Shown: positions 32,282-44,019, counted from the first letter of the stretch. The stretch: DNA of 49,694 bases from Larix sibirica (GCA_004151065.3 NWUY0300021972.1:5533-55226); one strand, 5' to 3'. The notes: generated by a model from the sequence alone, not told the origin. Program-made: numbers and translations.

Positions 32282-33094
32282 ATGGTGGAACCAGGCATGC
32301 CGTCGGACCACTGGATCCTCCACACTTCCGATGAGGAGAACAGCAGGAAACGCAGTCGGGGCAAAAAGAGATCCAGAGAAAATCATAAAAGCCTAAGAGC
32401 TCCGGTTGGAGTAGAAGGAGGACTAGTTGATGAAATTGGGCTCAAGAGACAGAGAGGCAGACCTGTGGGCTCCAAGAACAAGCCGAAGCCATCCATGATC
32501 AGGATGACCACGGAGAACCCTAACGCCCTCCGCGCCCATGTTCTGGAGATCTCTAAAGGGTGCGACGTGGGGGAGAGCGTGGCCATCTTCGCCCGCAGGA
32601 GACAACAGGGAATCTGTGTTTTAAGCGGCAGCGGAATCGTGAGCAATGTTACCCTCCGGCAACCTGCGACGCCGGGCACAGTCGTGTCTCTTCAAGGGCG
32701 GTTTGACATTATTTCGTTGTCAGGAGGCTTTCTGCTGCCTCCTGCTCCTCCCGAGGCATCCGGTCTGTCGATTCACTTAGCCGGCGGGCAGGGACAGGTC
32801 GTGGGAGGAAGGGTTGTGGGTGCTCTGATGGCGTCTGGTCCTGTCGTCATCATAGCGGCTTCCTTTACAAATGCTACCAATGAACGCCTCCCGCTTGATG
32901 AAGAGAACCCGACCTCTGTGCGGTTAGGGGCCGAGGCCGAGTCGTCGCCCCTCACTGCTCCGCCACAGCAGAGAGATTCATCGTCTATGCCCATCATGTA
33001 TAACCTGCCTCCAAGTTTTCTTAGCAACTGCGTGCCTCTACACGGTGATCGTGCCTATACTTCATGGGTTTCTGCACGGCCTCCCCCTTGTTGA
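32282..33094 (+). CDS. AT-hook motif nuclear-localised (AHL) protein, single exon
   Basis: The intact 270-codon ORF encodes a plant AHL protein. A basic N-terminal stretch (residues 21-32, [12 protein letters not shown]) is a probable nuclear localisation signal. A type-I AT-hook has core R58-G59-R60-P61 followed by VGSKNKPKP, which inserts into the minor groove of AT-rich DNA. A PPC/DUF296 domain spans about residues 78-205 ([62 protein letters not shown]); it mediates AHL trimerisation and partner contacts. The six-residue GRFEIL core is GRFDII here. Lack of introns, type-I hook and PPC type fit clade A AHLs, which regulate growth, flowering and hypocotyl length in Arabidopsis. The start is in good context (GCCATGG); Met6 is an alternative. 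GC-rich coding sequence stands out from the surroundings. It is bordered by retroelements on both sides. Confidence 0.95.
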   Translation: MVEPGMPSDHWILHTSDEENSRKRSRGKKRSRENHKSLRAPVGVEGGLVDEIGLKRQRGRPVGSKNKPKPSMIRMTTENPNALRAHVLEISKGCDVGESVAIFARRRQQGICVLSGSGIVSNVTLRQPATPGTVVSLQGRFDIISLSGGFLLPPAPPEASGLSIHLAGGQGQVVGGRVVGALMASGPVVIIAASFTNATNERLPLDEENPTSVRLGAEAESSPLTAPPQQRDSSSMPIMYNLPPSFLSNCVPLHGDRAYTSWVSARPPPC

Positions 33095-33689
33095 GTTATT
33101 GGGTTGGAGGCAATAGGGGTAGGGTTGTTTATTGGCTGGTTGTGACAAGGTTTGAAGGGTAGACTACTCTTTGGATAGAGGTTTTCTCTGGAATAACTGG
33201 CTTGGGGACTGTTGGATATACCCTTGGAACATTGCTATTTCCCATGGTTAAAACGAAAAACAGGTAAGTATTTTATTAAAAATTGTAGTTGATAATATAT
33301 ACTTTAAAGTCACTGACCCTAATCATGTTTATCATTACAACACTGATATTTCTGTAGAGATTATTTGTATAAGTTTCGTTAGGGTTTATACTTGTTGATG
33401 GATTCAAAAGAGAAAAAGACTGCGAGTTTCAAGCTCGATTTCAGAAATTATTTAACATGTGATTGTTGATAAACCGGCAGGGATGAGTTCTCCTTCCTTC
33501 GATTCAGATTTAGATGAAAGATTAGCGAGATGGACAAATTGTTACCGGTAGTTTCATGGATTGTGGATTGTATTCAGATGTTAATAGAGTAAAGATATAG
33601 AAGAAACAGTAAAAGGCCGAATCCTAGTTTCTTTTTCATCCATTATTCAGTTTGGATTTTGATATTCTACATTGAATAGATTGTGTTTG
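33095..33689. other. AHL 3' flank and Copia C outer flank
   Basis: This contains the probable 3' UTR of the AHL gene and then, from 33554, the sequence that recurs at 25844-25978. I see no obvious polyadenylation signal cluster and no further gene. Confidence 0.45.
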
Positions 33690-33876
33690 TGTTAAATTCT
33701 AGAGGCATAGAAAATATGATAAACGCAACAGGGCCGGCCCTTCTTACTATTAACAAGTTTACAAAGGATTACAAACATAGCTAAGTAGACCGAGGCAATA
33801 ACTTACTTCTAACTGATTGGCCAAGCATAAAATAACTACTAACTAAAAGAAATAGGGCAGATTACATACTTTAACA
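33690..33876 (-). repeat. Copia C 3' LTR
   Basis: The 187-bp segment has TG/CA ends and is followed by a purine tract on the internal side (minus GATTAAGGGAAAG). It aligns with 25979-26169 and more loosely with 43758-44019, which is longer by an insertion-rich middle. Confidence 0.85.
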
Positions 33877-33982
33877 CTTTCCCTTAATCTCACTAGTTAC
33901 ATATTTTTAGCACTAACAATACCTAAGTGTTGTTTCTCAAATTCAAAAATAATTATTTTCGATGGTTTGGTGAAGATACCTG

Positions 33983-34351
33983 CTAGTTGATTGCTAGATC
34001 TAGAAAACTGAATGAAATGGTTTTTGGATCTAATGGGATTGCTGAATTATTGTCACAAAAAATAGGAGTTGGCTCCTTTTCCACATGTGCAAGATCAAAC
34101 AAAAGTCTTCTTAGCCAAAGTGCATGGTGTGTTGTTGTAGTTGTTGCTAAATACTCTGTTGTTGCTAAATATTCTCCTTCTGTAGATAGAATGAAATGGT
34201 GACAATGGGCTGCTTCTTGGAATCCCATGAAATCAAACTTGTGGCTAAATGAAAAGCATATATCTAGACATGCTTTCTCTATCATCAATGATGCCTGCAA
34301 AATATCATATGAAGTTGTTTGTAGAGATTGTATACCACAAACCATAAACAA
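33983..34351 (-). pseudogene. Copia C RNase H
   Basis: The frame of 122 codons has GEYLATT, HALWLRRLLFDL and PTPIFCDNNSAIPL. The catalytic Glu region shows a short internal expansion: EYLATT occurs twice, followed by a Thr run, from an 18-bp repeat near 34140-34175. The frame goes astray after SAIPLDPK compared with SAITLSQN in Copia B. Confidence 0.8.
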
Positions 34352-34391
34352 TTTGACTTGGAATGTATCTTAGGATTCTTTTCCCAAATTT

Positions 34392-35345
34392 TTAGTGAGT
34401 GTCTTTGTGGGACTCCATAAATCTGGAAATAAAGTTGACTACATACATTAAATCAGGTTTTCTTGTAGTAAGATACACTAGGCTATCAACATGCCTCTTA
34501 TATAGTGTTGAATCTATTGTTGGTCCTTCATTTTGCTTGCTTAATTTTGTTCCTGGTGCTATGGGTATCTCTAGTTTACATTTCTCCACTCTGAAGATGT
34601 ATATAGCATACTTTTGCTAAGGGACTGCTCAACTTCAATGACCAAAAAATACTTCATAAGACCAAGATCATTCATCTCAAATTCTTTCTTCATGATTGTT
34701 TTCAATTCTTCTAAAAGCAAATTTCCAGCATAGATCATGTCACCAACATAAAGACAAACAATAAGTAGTTTACCTTGTTGATTTTCTTTTGTGTAGAGAG
34801 TGGGCTGATTATTGCTTCTGTTGAATCCATTGTTGACAAAGTAAGAGTCCATTATGTTGTACCATGCTCTGGGAGCTTGCTTCAGATCATATAAGGCCTT
34901 CTTCAACATGTACACTTTGTACTCTTGGCCTTTGACTTCAAATCCCAATGGTTTCAATCTACATATATCCTTTCTTCCAATATGCCATTTAAGAAGGCTT
35001 ACCTCACATCCATTTGGTATGTTGGCCATTTGTTCTGGGTTGCCATAGCTAACACAGTTATAATGGTATCTAACCTTGCTATTGGAGCAAAGGTTTCATG
35101 ATAGTCGGCAATAGGTTGTTCAACAAATCCTTTGGCAACAAGCCTTCCCTTATGCTTCTCTACCTTTCCTTTCTCATTAAGTTTTGTCTTGTAAACCCAC
35201 TTAAAACCTATGTTGGTTTTGTCTGTTTGGAGGTCAATAATATCCCATGTCTAGTTCTTTTCAACGGCCAGAATTTCAACATGCATGGCCCACACCCAAT
35301 GTTCTTCTTTCATTGCTTCTTCAAAATATGTAGGTTGACAAGAAA
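34392..35345 (-). pseudogene. Copia C reverse transcriptase and connection
   Basis: From the N-terminal side: ANIPNGCEV--LLKWHIGRKD (the altered motif A to B region), [47 protein letters not shown], then YVGDMIYAGN, EFEMNDLGLMKYFLVIEV. The polymerase box YVDD is YVGD. The connection follows as EIPIAPGTKLSKQN, DSLVYLTTRKPDLMYVVNFISRFME. Stops lie between the RT and connection segments near 34600. Confidence 0.85.
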
Positions 35346-35349
35346 ATAA

Positions 35350-36890
35350 TATGAAGTAAGCTTGTTGATTCAATTCATCATTCTGCTGATAGATTTCTCT
35401 TAAGCTCTTTGTTCTCTAGTTTGTCATAGGGGATACTAAATAAGTGTTGGGAGAAGAACTATTTTTTGGTTGTTCTTCTCATCTACGTACTTGTAGTCTT
35501 GGCAGCTTGAGTGGCTGAACTTGTTATCCTTTATTTTCCACCTATTCCACTACATGAAGGAATGGACTTTGACTGTCCACTACCTCATTTTCTTGCTCAT
35601 TCCAAGTCTTATCTTCTAAGAAATTTCCATCTCTTCTTACAAAAAATTTCCTTGTGATTGGGTTATAATTTTTCTAAGCTTTGAATTGTTCACTATATCT
35701 AATGAAAATGCACTTTTTACCCATGATGTCCAATTTATTTCTCAACTCCTTTGGAACATGTGCATATGCAATGCAACCAAAAATTATGAAATGAGAGGCA
35801 TTTGATTTTGTGCTGCTCAATGCTTCTTGGGGTACTTTATCTTTCACACTTGTTGTTGGAGACCTATTCAGTATGCAGCATAAACATGCAACAAATTTAT
35901 CCCAAAAGTCATTTGTCAAATTCTTTGCTTTAATCATACTTTTGACCATGTTCATAATGGTCTTGTTTTTTATTTCAGCCACTCCATTCTATTGTGGAGT
36001 ATATCTTACTGTGTAAACTACCTCTTGATTCCTTATTGTCTACAAAATTATACAAAATATTTTCAATCATATTCACCACCTTCATCTAACTTGAGCACCT
36101 TCATATATTTTCCACTTTGTTTTTCAACCAGAACCTTGAATTCTATGAACTTTGAGAAAGTTTCATGTCTGTTATTGAGGAAATATACCCATATTTTCCT
36201 GCTGAAATCATCAATAAATGTTAGGAAATAATAAATTCCACCAATTGATTAGGTTTGCATGGGTCCACATAGGTTTGTATGTACTAAATCAAGGTGTTTC
36301 TTTTATCTATAGGAGGTCGTTGGAAAGTTGTCCATTTGATACTTTCCTAGGNTTTTTCAACCAGAACCTTGAATTCTATGAACTTTGAGAAAGTTTCATG
36401 TCTGTTATTGAGGAAATATACCCATATTTTCCTGCTGAAATCATCAATAAATGTTAGGAAATAATAAATTCCACCAATTGATTAGGTTTGCATGGGTCCA
36501 CATAGGTTTGTATGTACTAAATCAAGGTGTTTCTTTTATCTATAGGAGGTTGTTGGAAAGTTGTCCATTTGATACTTTCCTAGGATACAACGTTCACAAG
36601 GACTGGTTTCTTGATTCAACGTGGGAAATGCATTAAACCATTTTCATTGCATATTTTTACAAGTGATTAATACTTATGAAATGTAAATGGAAATATCTAC
36701 AATGCCCCAACCATCTCTCATTTTTTCTTGAGACATTCTAAGCACATGTTTATGACAGATTTGCTTTTCTCAAATTTAAAGGGAACATTATATTTTTTAT
36801 CATCTCAACATTTTCTATGAGTCTCCGACTTGTTGGCTTGTCTAAGATTATGCATGTGAAACTTTTGAATATGAAAACATAACCATTTTG
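35350..36890 (-). pseudogene. Copia C integrase, duplicated across an assembly gap
   Basis: The piece at 35674-35982 reads AEIKNKTIMNMVKSMIKAKN, LTNDFWDKFVACLCCILNRSPT, FIIFGCIAYAHVPKELRNKL, the second half of the integrase core and its C-terminus. The core N-terminal part lies in 36000-36600, with many stops. It is present twice for 231 bp because 36121-36351 and 36354-36584 are the same sequence either side of the N at 36352, differing at one base. That is most likely unmerged contig ends, so the true integrase is shorter. Confidence 0.78.
36121..36584. repeat. 231-bp exact-type duplication either side of gap 36352
   Basis: 36121-36351 and 36354-36584 align without gaps at an offset of 233, with one mismatch (GGTCGTTGG against GGTTGTTGG). 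The single N sits between the copies. Confidence 0.95.
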
Positions 36891-36896
36891 AATCAA

Positions 36897-38085
36897 CTAT
36901 CCTACATTTATTAGGTTATGATTGAGATGAGGTACATAGAAAACATCATGAATGGCATTTTTCTCATTTTGTTTAGTTAAGAATGATACAATACCTTTTC
37001 CTTTGGCTTGAACTTGATAATCATCACCCAACTTGATTTCTAAGGTGGAAGAATCATATATTCTAGAAAATAAATAGTTATTACCTATCATGTGATTACT
37101 ACAACCACTTTCAAGCAACCAATATCCTTGTTATGATCTTCTTCAATTATCTAGCATGAGAGGAACATTGCATTTGATATCCCTTCTTCAGTGTTGTAGA
37201 ATTTTTCTCTAATTTTCTCTGCATTTGTTTAGATCTAGCTACTTCTTTTTGCACTCACTTTCATAATGTCCATACTTCTTGCAATAGAAGCAGAACATTG
37301 GACTTATTTGTCCATTTTCTGTCTCTCCCTCTTTGGTTTTGAGAGTGTCTTGGTTGTTTTGATTTTTCTAACTGTGGTGAAGCTAATCTATCTTCTGTGT
37401 TATGATTACCTCTACCTCTTATACCTCTTTTCTATATCCTTTGAATCTACCTCTAATAAGGAAAAACCGGGTCTTGAAGGAATTTTCTAGTTGTTCTTCC
37501 TTCCTGTTGATCCATGATTCATGAGATAAGTAGGAACTCAAAAATTCATCTAATATTAGTTTTGACAAGTCTTTGGCCTCTTCTATGGTAGCGACTACCA
37601 TTTCAAACTTCTTTGTAAGCTTTGAAGCACCTCTTCTACAATTTTGTTGTATGACATCTCTTCTCCTTGAGTTCTGAGTTGATTTATAGCTCCCATTACT
37701 TGGGTCATAAACTCATCGACATTCTATGTTTCCTTCATCTTCATAGTTTTAAATTCTCTCCTTAGCATTTCAAGTCAGACAATCTTCACCTTTTCATTTC
37801 CTTGGTATGCTCACTCTAGGATATCATAGTCTTGTTGTGTGCTTGTTGCACTTGTAATTTTTGGAAAAATGGAGTCATCAACAGAGTTCAAAATCCAAAA
37901 CTTGGAATTGTTTCCCTACTTCCTTGATTCTATTTGGTAATTTTTATGTGCATTAGTCATGGTGGAGAGAGTTGTTTAATCAAGATTTCTATATCCATTT
38001 TCAAACATTTCCCAACATTCCTGAGCTTGGAGGAAGGCCTTCATCCTTATAGACTAGAATTCATAGCATTTGTCTAAGATTGCTT
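36897..38085 (-). pseudogene. Copia C protease and gag
   Basis: The protease segment (36897-37118) begins LLESGCSNHMIGNN and contains LGDDYQVQAKGKG and VFYVPHLNHNLINVG; the active-site Asp of DSG is Glu. Upstream at 37251-37293 the gag zinc knuckle is intact: CFYCKKYGHYESEC (CX2CX4HX4C). Gag continues with VVATIEEAKDLSKLILDEFL, EFMTQVMGAINQLRTQGEE, then to the N-terminal NYEFWSIRMKAFLQAQECW-like segment near 38000-38060, all with stops. Sequence divergence from Copia A is large, so A and C are distinct families within the same lineage. Confidence 0.83.
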
Positions 38086-39963
38086 ATAGGCGCCATTAAC
38101 TGATCTTTCACCTTTTTTTGCAAATTTATCTTATATTTTCTTCAAACAATTCTTGGATTTCTGAGTTTGCCCTTATATTTCTGGATATGATATATAATTC
38201 CTCTTTTTATTTTATTCTTGAGTTCTAAGGAGGCTTCGATATTTCTAATATTGGACTTTTATTTTTAACATAGTTACGGCCTTGGCAAATTCTTTTAATA
38301 ATAGGACATCACACCCTTTTTTTAATCATAGGACTCCATGGCCCCTTTTTTGTTTAAACCTTGGGATAAAATCCTTTTTAACTATCAAGCTTACCAGATC
38401 CTTTTCTTTAACTCTACATGCCCCTTCCTCTTTTATTTCACACTATTAGATTGATTCTTACTCCAACAATCCTTTTCTCAAATGTTTTCATCCTTGGTCA
38501 CACCCTTCCTTCATCCTGATAGCAAGAGATAATCATGATCATACGGAGGTGGTCACAGTGTAATATCCTAGAATGCCAACACCTATATGCGGATAAGTAT
38601 TGTAAACAGTAGAACCTTATGGTTGATAGTGCTGTGTATTTGGTTTGTTTATTGAACTATTTAAAAATATGCTTGTGATGTGGTGTCTAACAGATAAATG
38701 AGGGGTATTGCTCTCTTTCAGGAAATAACTAAGATAAAAAAAAATAAAAAAATTAAGAAGGATAAAACAAATAAAAATTAAGCTAAAATATAAATAAAAT
38801 GGAAATGGAATAAAGTAAATATGAAGAGAATAAAAGAAGAAGAGAAAGAGACTCTTCTAGAACTGTAACTCGTACAAAGGTGTCATCACCTAAGAAATTG
38901 GTAAGAATAGTAAATGTGTCTTCTGCAAAAGGGGAGGGGGGGAATAATGGTAAGGGGTTACTCTCTCTTGGTATAAGAAGAAGGAGTCATACACATCAAA
39001 GAACATAAATTTGAAGAACAAAAAGAAAGGAGAAATATGAAATATGAAAGAATACAAGAATACGTAATCAACAAAAAGATGGACAACTGAAGGGGAGAGA
39101 GCTAGCCTTAGGTATATGCTTGCAGATGACCAAAACCAAGTCGAGTCATGGTTGAAAATATCTATGGAAATAGAGTGTTGGAAGCAGGGTGATGTGTACT
39201 AGATGGTAGGAGGACCTACCTGGGTACTATAAACAACAATATTGTCTATATAGGCTAGAGTACTATGTGCTAGTTAGTAGCAATATTTTCTATGAGGCTG
39301 AAGTACTAGTTGTTGATTGGCAGGTGTGTTTCTTGGACTGAACCACAGACACTGGCATGACAATTTGGCTAAGCTGGAAAGAAAATATGCTAAAGTAAAA
39401 GGAATATGAAAATCTAAGAATCCTAAAAACTATTGCAAAAGAGACTAGGACTTAGCTTGTGGGTGATTGTGGGGAAACTAAGTCTAAAGTTTCCTATAGA
39501 TATACGGTTGGGTGGATTGGGGAAAGCTCCATAGAAGTTGCAGAATGATCAATAGCACTCAAAACAGATGAGTTCCTTGCACTTTCGATCTTTATGTCCT
39601 TAATATTTGTGAATTTTGTATCTATCTATACTAATGTTATTATGGTTTATGGATGCATATATATCTAAATTTGATGGATTATCTAGATGGTTAGATTTGG
39701 AAATGTATTATCTATCTACTTGAAGTTATGTGGTATTTATTGATCTAAAGTAATGTTCAAGATTGTATGACAAATCTGGAAAATGTGATTTGATCCTATT
39801 TATATTTGTGATGAAAACAATAACCCAAAATAGTACTAATCTATGATATAAATGCTAGTAAAACTTGTGATGCTATGAAGGACTGAAAATAAGTATTCTT
39901 GGTTGATCTAACTTATGTTCTAGTTATTATTATGAATTTGGAATGTTGAAGTAACCATTTTTG

Positions 39964-40250
39964 TTACATGATTACCCTAACTGCTCCATTGAGCAACATA
40001 GTATAGTAAAAATGTATTAGAATGTGTGGTTACCCTAACTGTTTCATTGGGAGCATAGTCTAGTACAATTGTATAAGAAATTATGTGTGGTTAACCTAAT
40101 TGCTTCATTAAGAAGTAGAATCTAGTACAAATGACTTATTGTTTATTTAATACCTAATGGCTACATTGGGAAGCCAGTCTAGAATAGATTTGTTAAAAGA
40201 TATGATTGTACCTAATTGTGGCATTGGGCTACAAACTCTACCTGAAACTT
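39964..40250. repeat. Degenerate tandem array, about five units of about 60 bp
   Basis: Each unit has a TTACCCTAACTG-like start, CATTG-GA--C-TAGTCTAGTA in the middle and a variable TTAGAAATTAT-like end. Units begin near 39964, 40024, 40085, 40145 and 40200 and lose similarity along the array. Confidence 0.8.
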
Positions 40251-42797
40251 GAAATGAAAACATATCCTAAAAGGTATCAGTAATGATACCCTACATGTAA
40301 CTAAATGTATCTAAACTACTATAGTAAGATATTGTTACTTGAAAAAACATAATGGTATGTAGAACCTATATGAATGTTATCTAGAACCTATATGACTAGA
40401 TAGTTGAATAGTACAATACTATGAACATAAAAACCTAACATAATTACAAGTATTCTATCACAAGCTGAAATCAACAATAGTCTTATATCTATGGCCGCCC
40501 CATGGGAAACACAACCAATTATAAAATCATAATCATAGTCCGGATAAACAATCCTTGGGAATTTTATGTACAGACTTGTTACACAATATCACCTAGTAAG
40601 CTAATTGTTAAATAAAATAATCAGGGGCTTATGATAGCCCATATATTTACTTACAAGAGTAAGTAAGTAGAGATAAAGGATCCAACACCTTCTCGAACAT
40701 CTTTCAGAGTAGTCCCCACCTACAAGAAAGAAGTTCCATCATTTTAGGGATAGAATCATTTAAAAGCATAATAATTAAATAATGATGAGGTGTTAAAATA
40801 CATAGTCACCTGGGTGCCAAGTGGCCACCCATCCCAAGACCCTTGCATACAACATGTATATATGGATTGATAATATATGTCAATTATGAACATTAATAAT
40901 AAAGGAAATATGACTAAAAGTATGCATATGACTTAAGTAATAACAATGCATGCCTTGACGAGAGAAAAAGGGTAAAGGAAGCTAACTAGCTTGTGCATAC
41001 TAAACAAGCTATCATTGCTATCATATTGAATGATCATATATGAATCTATGATCTTAATATAGGGAGGGTTTCCCCTCAAACTTAAAAGGAGGCACAAATA
41101 AAGGACAAATTGGTTTGAATATAAATATACAAGTATTTCCTATCAATGTTAATGTCAAAATATGGAGACAAAGATAAGAATATCAATACATGCATGGGTT
41201 TATAACCTAGTATGATATGCCTATCTATATGCTATGTAAATGCATACTCATAATTATATATTTATATATAATTATCTGCATGCACATATATGAGTAAGCT
41301 TTATGTAAATGGCAAATCCATAATCTATCTATAGACTAATAAACTGAAATCAATTTGAATTTCCCATTCATAAGAAAGGAAGATTTTATGTAGTGATATG
41401 CCCATGCTAACAACTACTATGCAATAGAAATGACCACAATTGGATGGAGGAGGGATGCAAAGGTCTCACCTAAGAAATTGCAAATTCATGACTAAGTAAT
41501 GTTCATAACTAGTATGATTAAATGATTAAAAAATATATTTAATAGATTGAGCCCTTTGATCCAAAGGATCGATGGGGATGAATTAACATACCCTTGCAAA
41601 CTCGATCTCAAGGAAAGAGGACTTATCCTCATTACTAATCGAACAGAGAAACACTTACATAAAGTGTAGTGAATCCATAAGCTACATGGTCGAGCCTTGG
41701 AAGGGTTAACCCCTTAGCTAAGGTCACAAATCAAACAAAAATCAACTAACAAAACATATAGCCCAAATCTAACTATCATATCCTTTAAGGCTCGGGCATA
41801 ATAATTACCTAGCATTCAAGTTGGATGGCATGGTTGGAAGAATATGCAAGAAGCTCTCCCTCATGGTTGAGTTGTGGCATGATAGGTCCATTGATTAAGT
41901 CAAATATAGAGACCCTCTCATAACTATGACATGATCGTCCTTCCCGCAATCATCATGGAATGCAGATAGCCCTTCATGGCTACTCATTCTTGTACAACTC
42001 GTTTGGTATAGGTCATGGCTTGGCCATCCTCCCTACCAAGTAAAAAATGAACACTTAGTCTTAAGAATAACAATTGCTAAGATAAAAAGAACCGCATAAT
42101 TGGAAAGAAATACTTGCAACAAGTCTTACCTTACCCATTGGGAGATCGAGTTGTCAAAGACACTCCCCTTTGAACCGATTAACACATGATGAGTCCATCT
42201 CTCATGGCCATGGCCAAATGAGAGATAAGAGGAAGGATAACCCCTCTTAGCGTAGATGAAAGGAGGGTATGATGTTTACATTGCAGCATGAGCATGATTC
42301 ATAGGTTCCAAAGAAAGAAAGTAAGGTGCTAGAGGATGCCTTGATAGGAACCTCTAGTCCTACCATTAAAAGAAGTAATTGCCTCTCCGTCACGCAGTAG
42401 AGTGTTCCTAAAATATGGACAAGCGTAATAGTATTTGTTTGGGAAACAATTCTTTGGTATTAATCCTTTGAGATGCCATGGATAGGGCTCCACGATTGGG
42501 GCCATTCATTAACTAGACTGTGGTCTAGTGGAGGTCGTGGCATGAGAAGTCTAGGGAAGCCTGTGGCATGGATGTGTAGGTTTGAAATTGATCAATAAGT
42601 AATTGGTATATGATGTATAAACTATGTGTTACATAGTGATAACTTTTGGAAATGATAGCATACCAATGGGTGACCATGGTAGTGTATCAACGGTGTCCTT
42701 AGATAATGATAATCTTATATAATGTATGGTTGTCCTAGGGATAATAATAATCCTATATAATGTATGGTAGACATAGTATCTAAGTGGTACAATGTGT

Positions 42798-42818
42798 ATA
42801 TATATATATATATATAAG
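42798..42818. repeat. TA microsatellite
   Basis: About ten TA units follow AATGTG. No further structure was seen here. Confidence 0.85.
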
Positions 42819-43559
42819 TGGATATTATCAATGGTATTAATTTGAAGTATGGACGTGCATGGCCATGCATAGATTAATGGGGATAACCCTATGGCTATAT
42901 AGCTAATATGATTAATAAATTAGTATAGATAAGTGTTGCATGGGAACGAATAAGTATATGTATAAGGATAGATGTATATAGATGACTGGAAGTTGTCATC
43001 GTGGAACAATGTAGATTATGGTAGGAAAACCTACTTAATGACTATATGATAAGAAGGACATGATGTGCATAATTGATTGTATGTACGAAAGATGATCATT
43101 TGCAAGTAAGTAATAAGTTCAAGGTGAATACTAGATTCATGGATTCCCTCTTTGAACTAATTAATTAACAATAATATACTAGTAGAACTAACTATCAGTT
43201 GGATGACTTGAGAATCTTGTAAGTATAGCCAAAGTAGGGTGAGTAGCCTAGCTTGCAGCCATAGCTAGTTTAAGGACCATACATCCAAGAGGATGTTCTT
43301 GTGTGTTTAACTGTATAATCCATGACTAATACTCCCAACTGTGACTAATATCTTGGAAGTTTTTTAACTGACTGCAGCTAAGTAAATCTAACACTGAGTG
43401 AAAGTAAGTGCTCGTCCCCTTACTTCTCTACTAGCTATTGTATGATATGACTTAGTGTATTTTAAAAAAAATCATTGAGTGTAATGTGTATAATGGGTAC
43501 ATGACATGTGGATTATAGTCATGTTTTCTGCTCAATAAATATCCCATTCATCTGATCAT

Positions 43560-43745
43560 ATGACTCATTCCACTAGTGAAATTCATCCTCACATCATCTA
43601 CACTATGTATTTTTTTATTATATTTCTCATGGGGTTCCTTTTCCTCAATTGCTTGTCGTGTAGGAAATCATATCTCCTTATCTCTGAAGAGGCTTACCTT
43701 CCCTTGGATCGATCTGCTCTCCACTTTGTGAAGAGTCTTAGGTTA
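43560..43745 (-). other. Copia C leader next to the primer site
   Basis: This non-coding stretch resembles in style the leader of Copia A at 23310-23605 (TTTGTGAAG, AGGCTTA). The 67-codon plus frame is not a gene. Confidence 0.5.
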
Positions 43746-43757
43746 GCTCTGATACCA
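43746..43757 (-). promoter_or_regulatory. Copia C primer binding site
   Basis: Minus-strand TGGTATCAGAGC is a full 12-nt complement to the 3' end of plant initiator-Met tRNA and directly abuts the 5' LTR end at 43758. Confidence 0.93.
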
Positions 43758-44019
43758 TGTTAAATTTCGAGGAAAATTCAAATATGTTAAAAACAATAGG
43801 GGCTTCTTCTCACACTTCTCACTACTAACATAAGTTTATGAAGGATTACAAACATATCTAAGTGGAACCAATCAATAAATAAATTCTAACCTATTTTCCA
43901 AACATATAAATAACTCAATTGATTCATACTCAATCAAACACTTACGTATAACAGACACATAAATGAAAACTACTGACTAACTAACTTCTAACTAATAGGG
44001 GACATTGCATACTTTAACA
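43758..44019 (-). repeat. Copia C 5' LTR
   Basis: The 262 bp run from TGTTAAATTTCG to GCATACTTTAACA, homologous at both ends to the 3' LTR (GGATTACAAACATA-CTAAGT, TTCTAACT, CATACTTTAACA). The middle has about 70 bp not present in the 3' LTR. Confidence 0.88.

Larger units (their letters stand above)
38086..43559. mobile_element. ORF-free sequence inside the Copia C leader, probable nested non-autonomous LTR element or large solo LTR
   Basis: No ORF of 60 codons or more appears on either strand across this stretch, although it is less AT-rich than many neighbours. TGTAATATCCTAGAATGCC at 38559 resembles the start of plant gypsy-type LTRs, but I could not find a matching second LTR, a primer site or a clear TSD. 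The 38086-38558 part may be the remaining Copia C leader. Internal features are a degenerate 60-bp repeat array (39964-40250) and a duplicated 38-bp unit near 42690-42770. The nature and exact borders are inference. Confidence 0.5.
33690..44019 (-). mobile_element. Copia C: Ty1/copia element interrupted by about 5 kb of other sequence
   Basis: The 3' LTR (33690-33876) and 5' LTR (43758-44019) are homologous, both TGTTAAAT...CTTTAACA. They are flanked by GTTTG and ATTTG, which differ at one base, consistent with one insertion. Coding order on the minus strand is gag, protease, integrase, RT, RNase H. The gag start near 38085 lies 5.6 kb from the primer site at 43746-43757, far more than the roughly 300 bp in Copia A, so foreign sequence fills the leader. 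All coding domains are degenerate. Confidence 0.85.

Noticed and set aside
32383-32679. ORFs antisense to the AHL gene (32162-33027)
   Set aside because: Open frames opposite a GC-rich coding exon are expected; they have no motif.
43560-43763. 67-codon plus ORF
   Set aside because: It runs through the primer site and LTR edge of Copia C, so it is leader sequence on the wrong strand.
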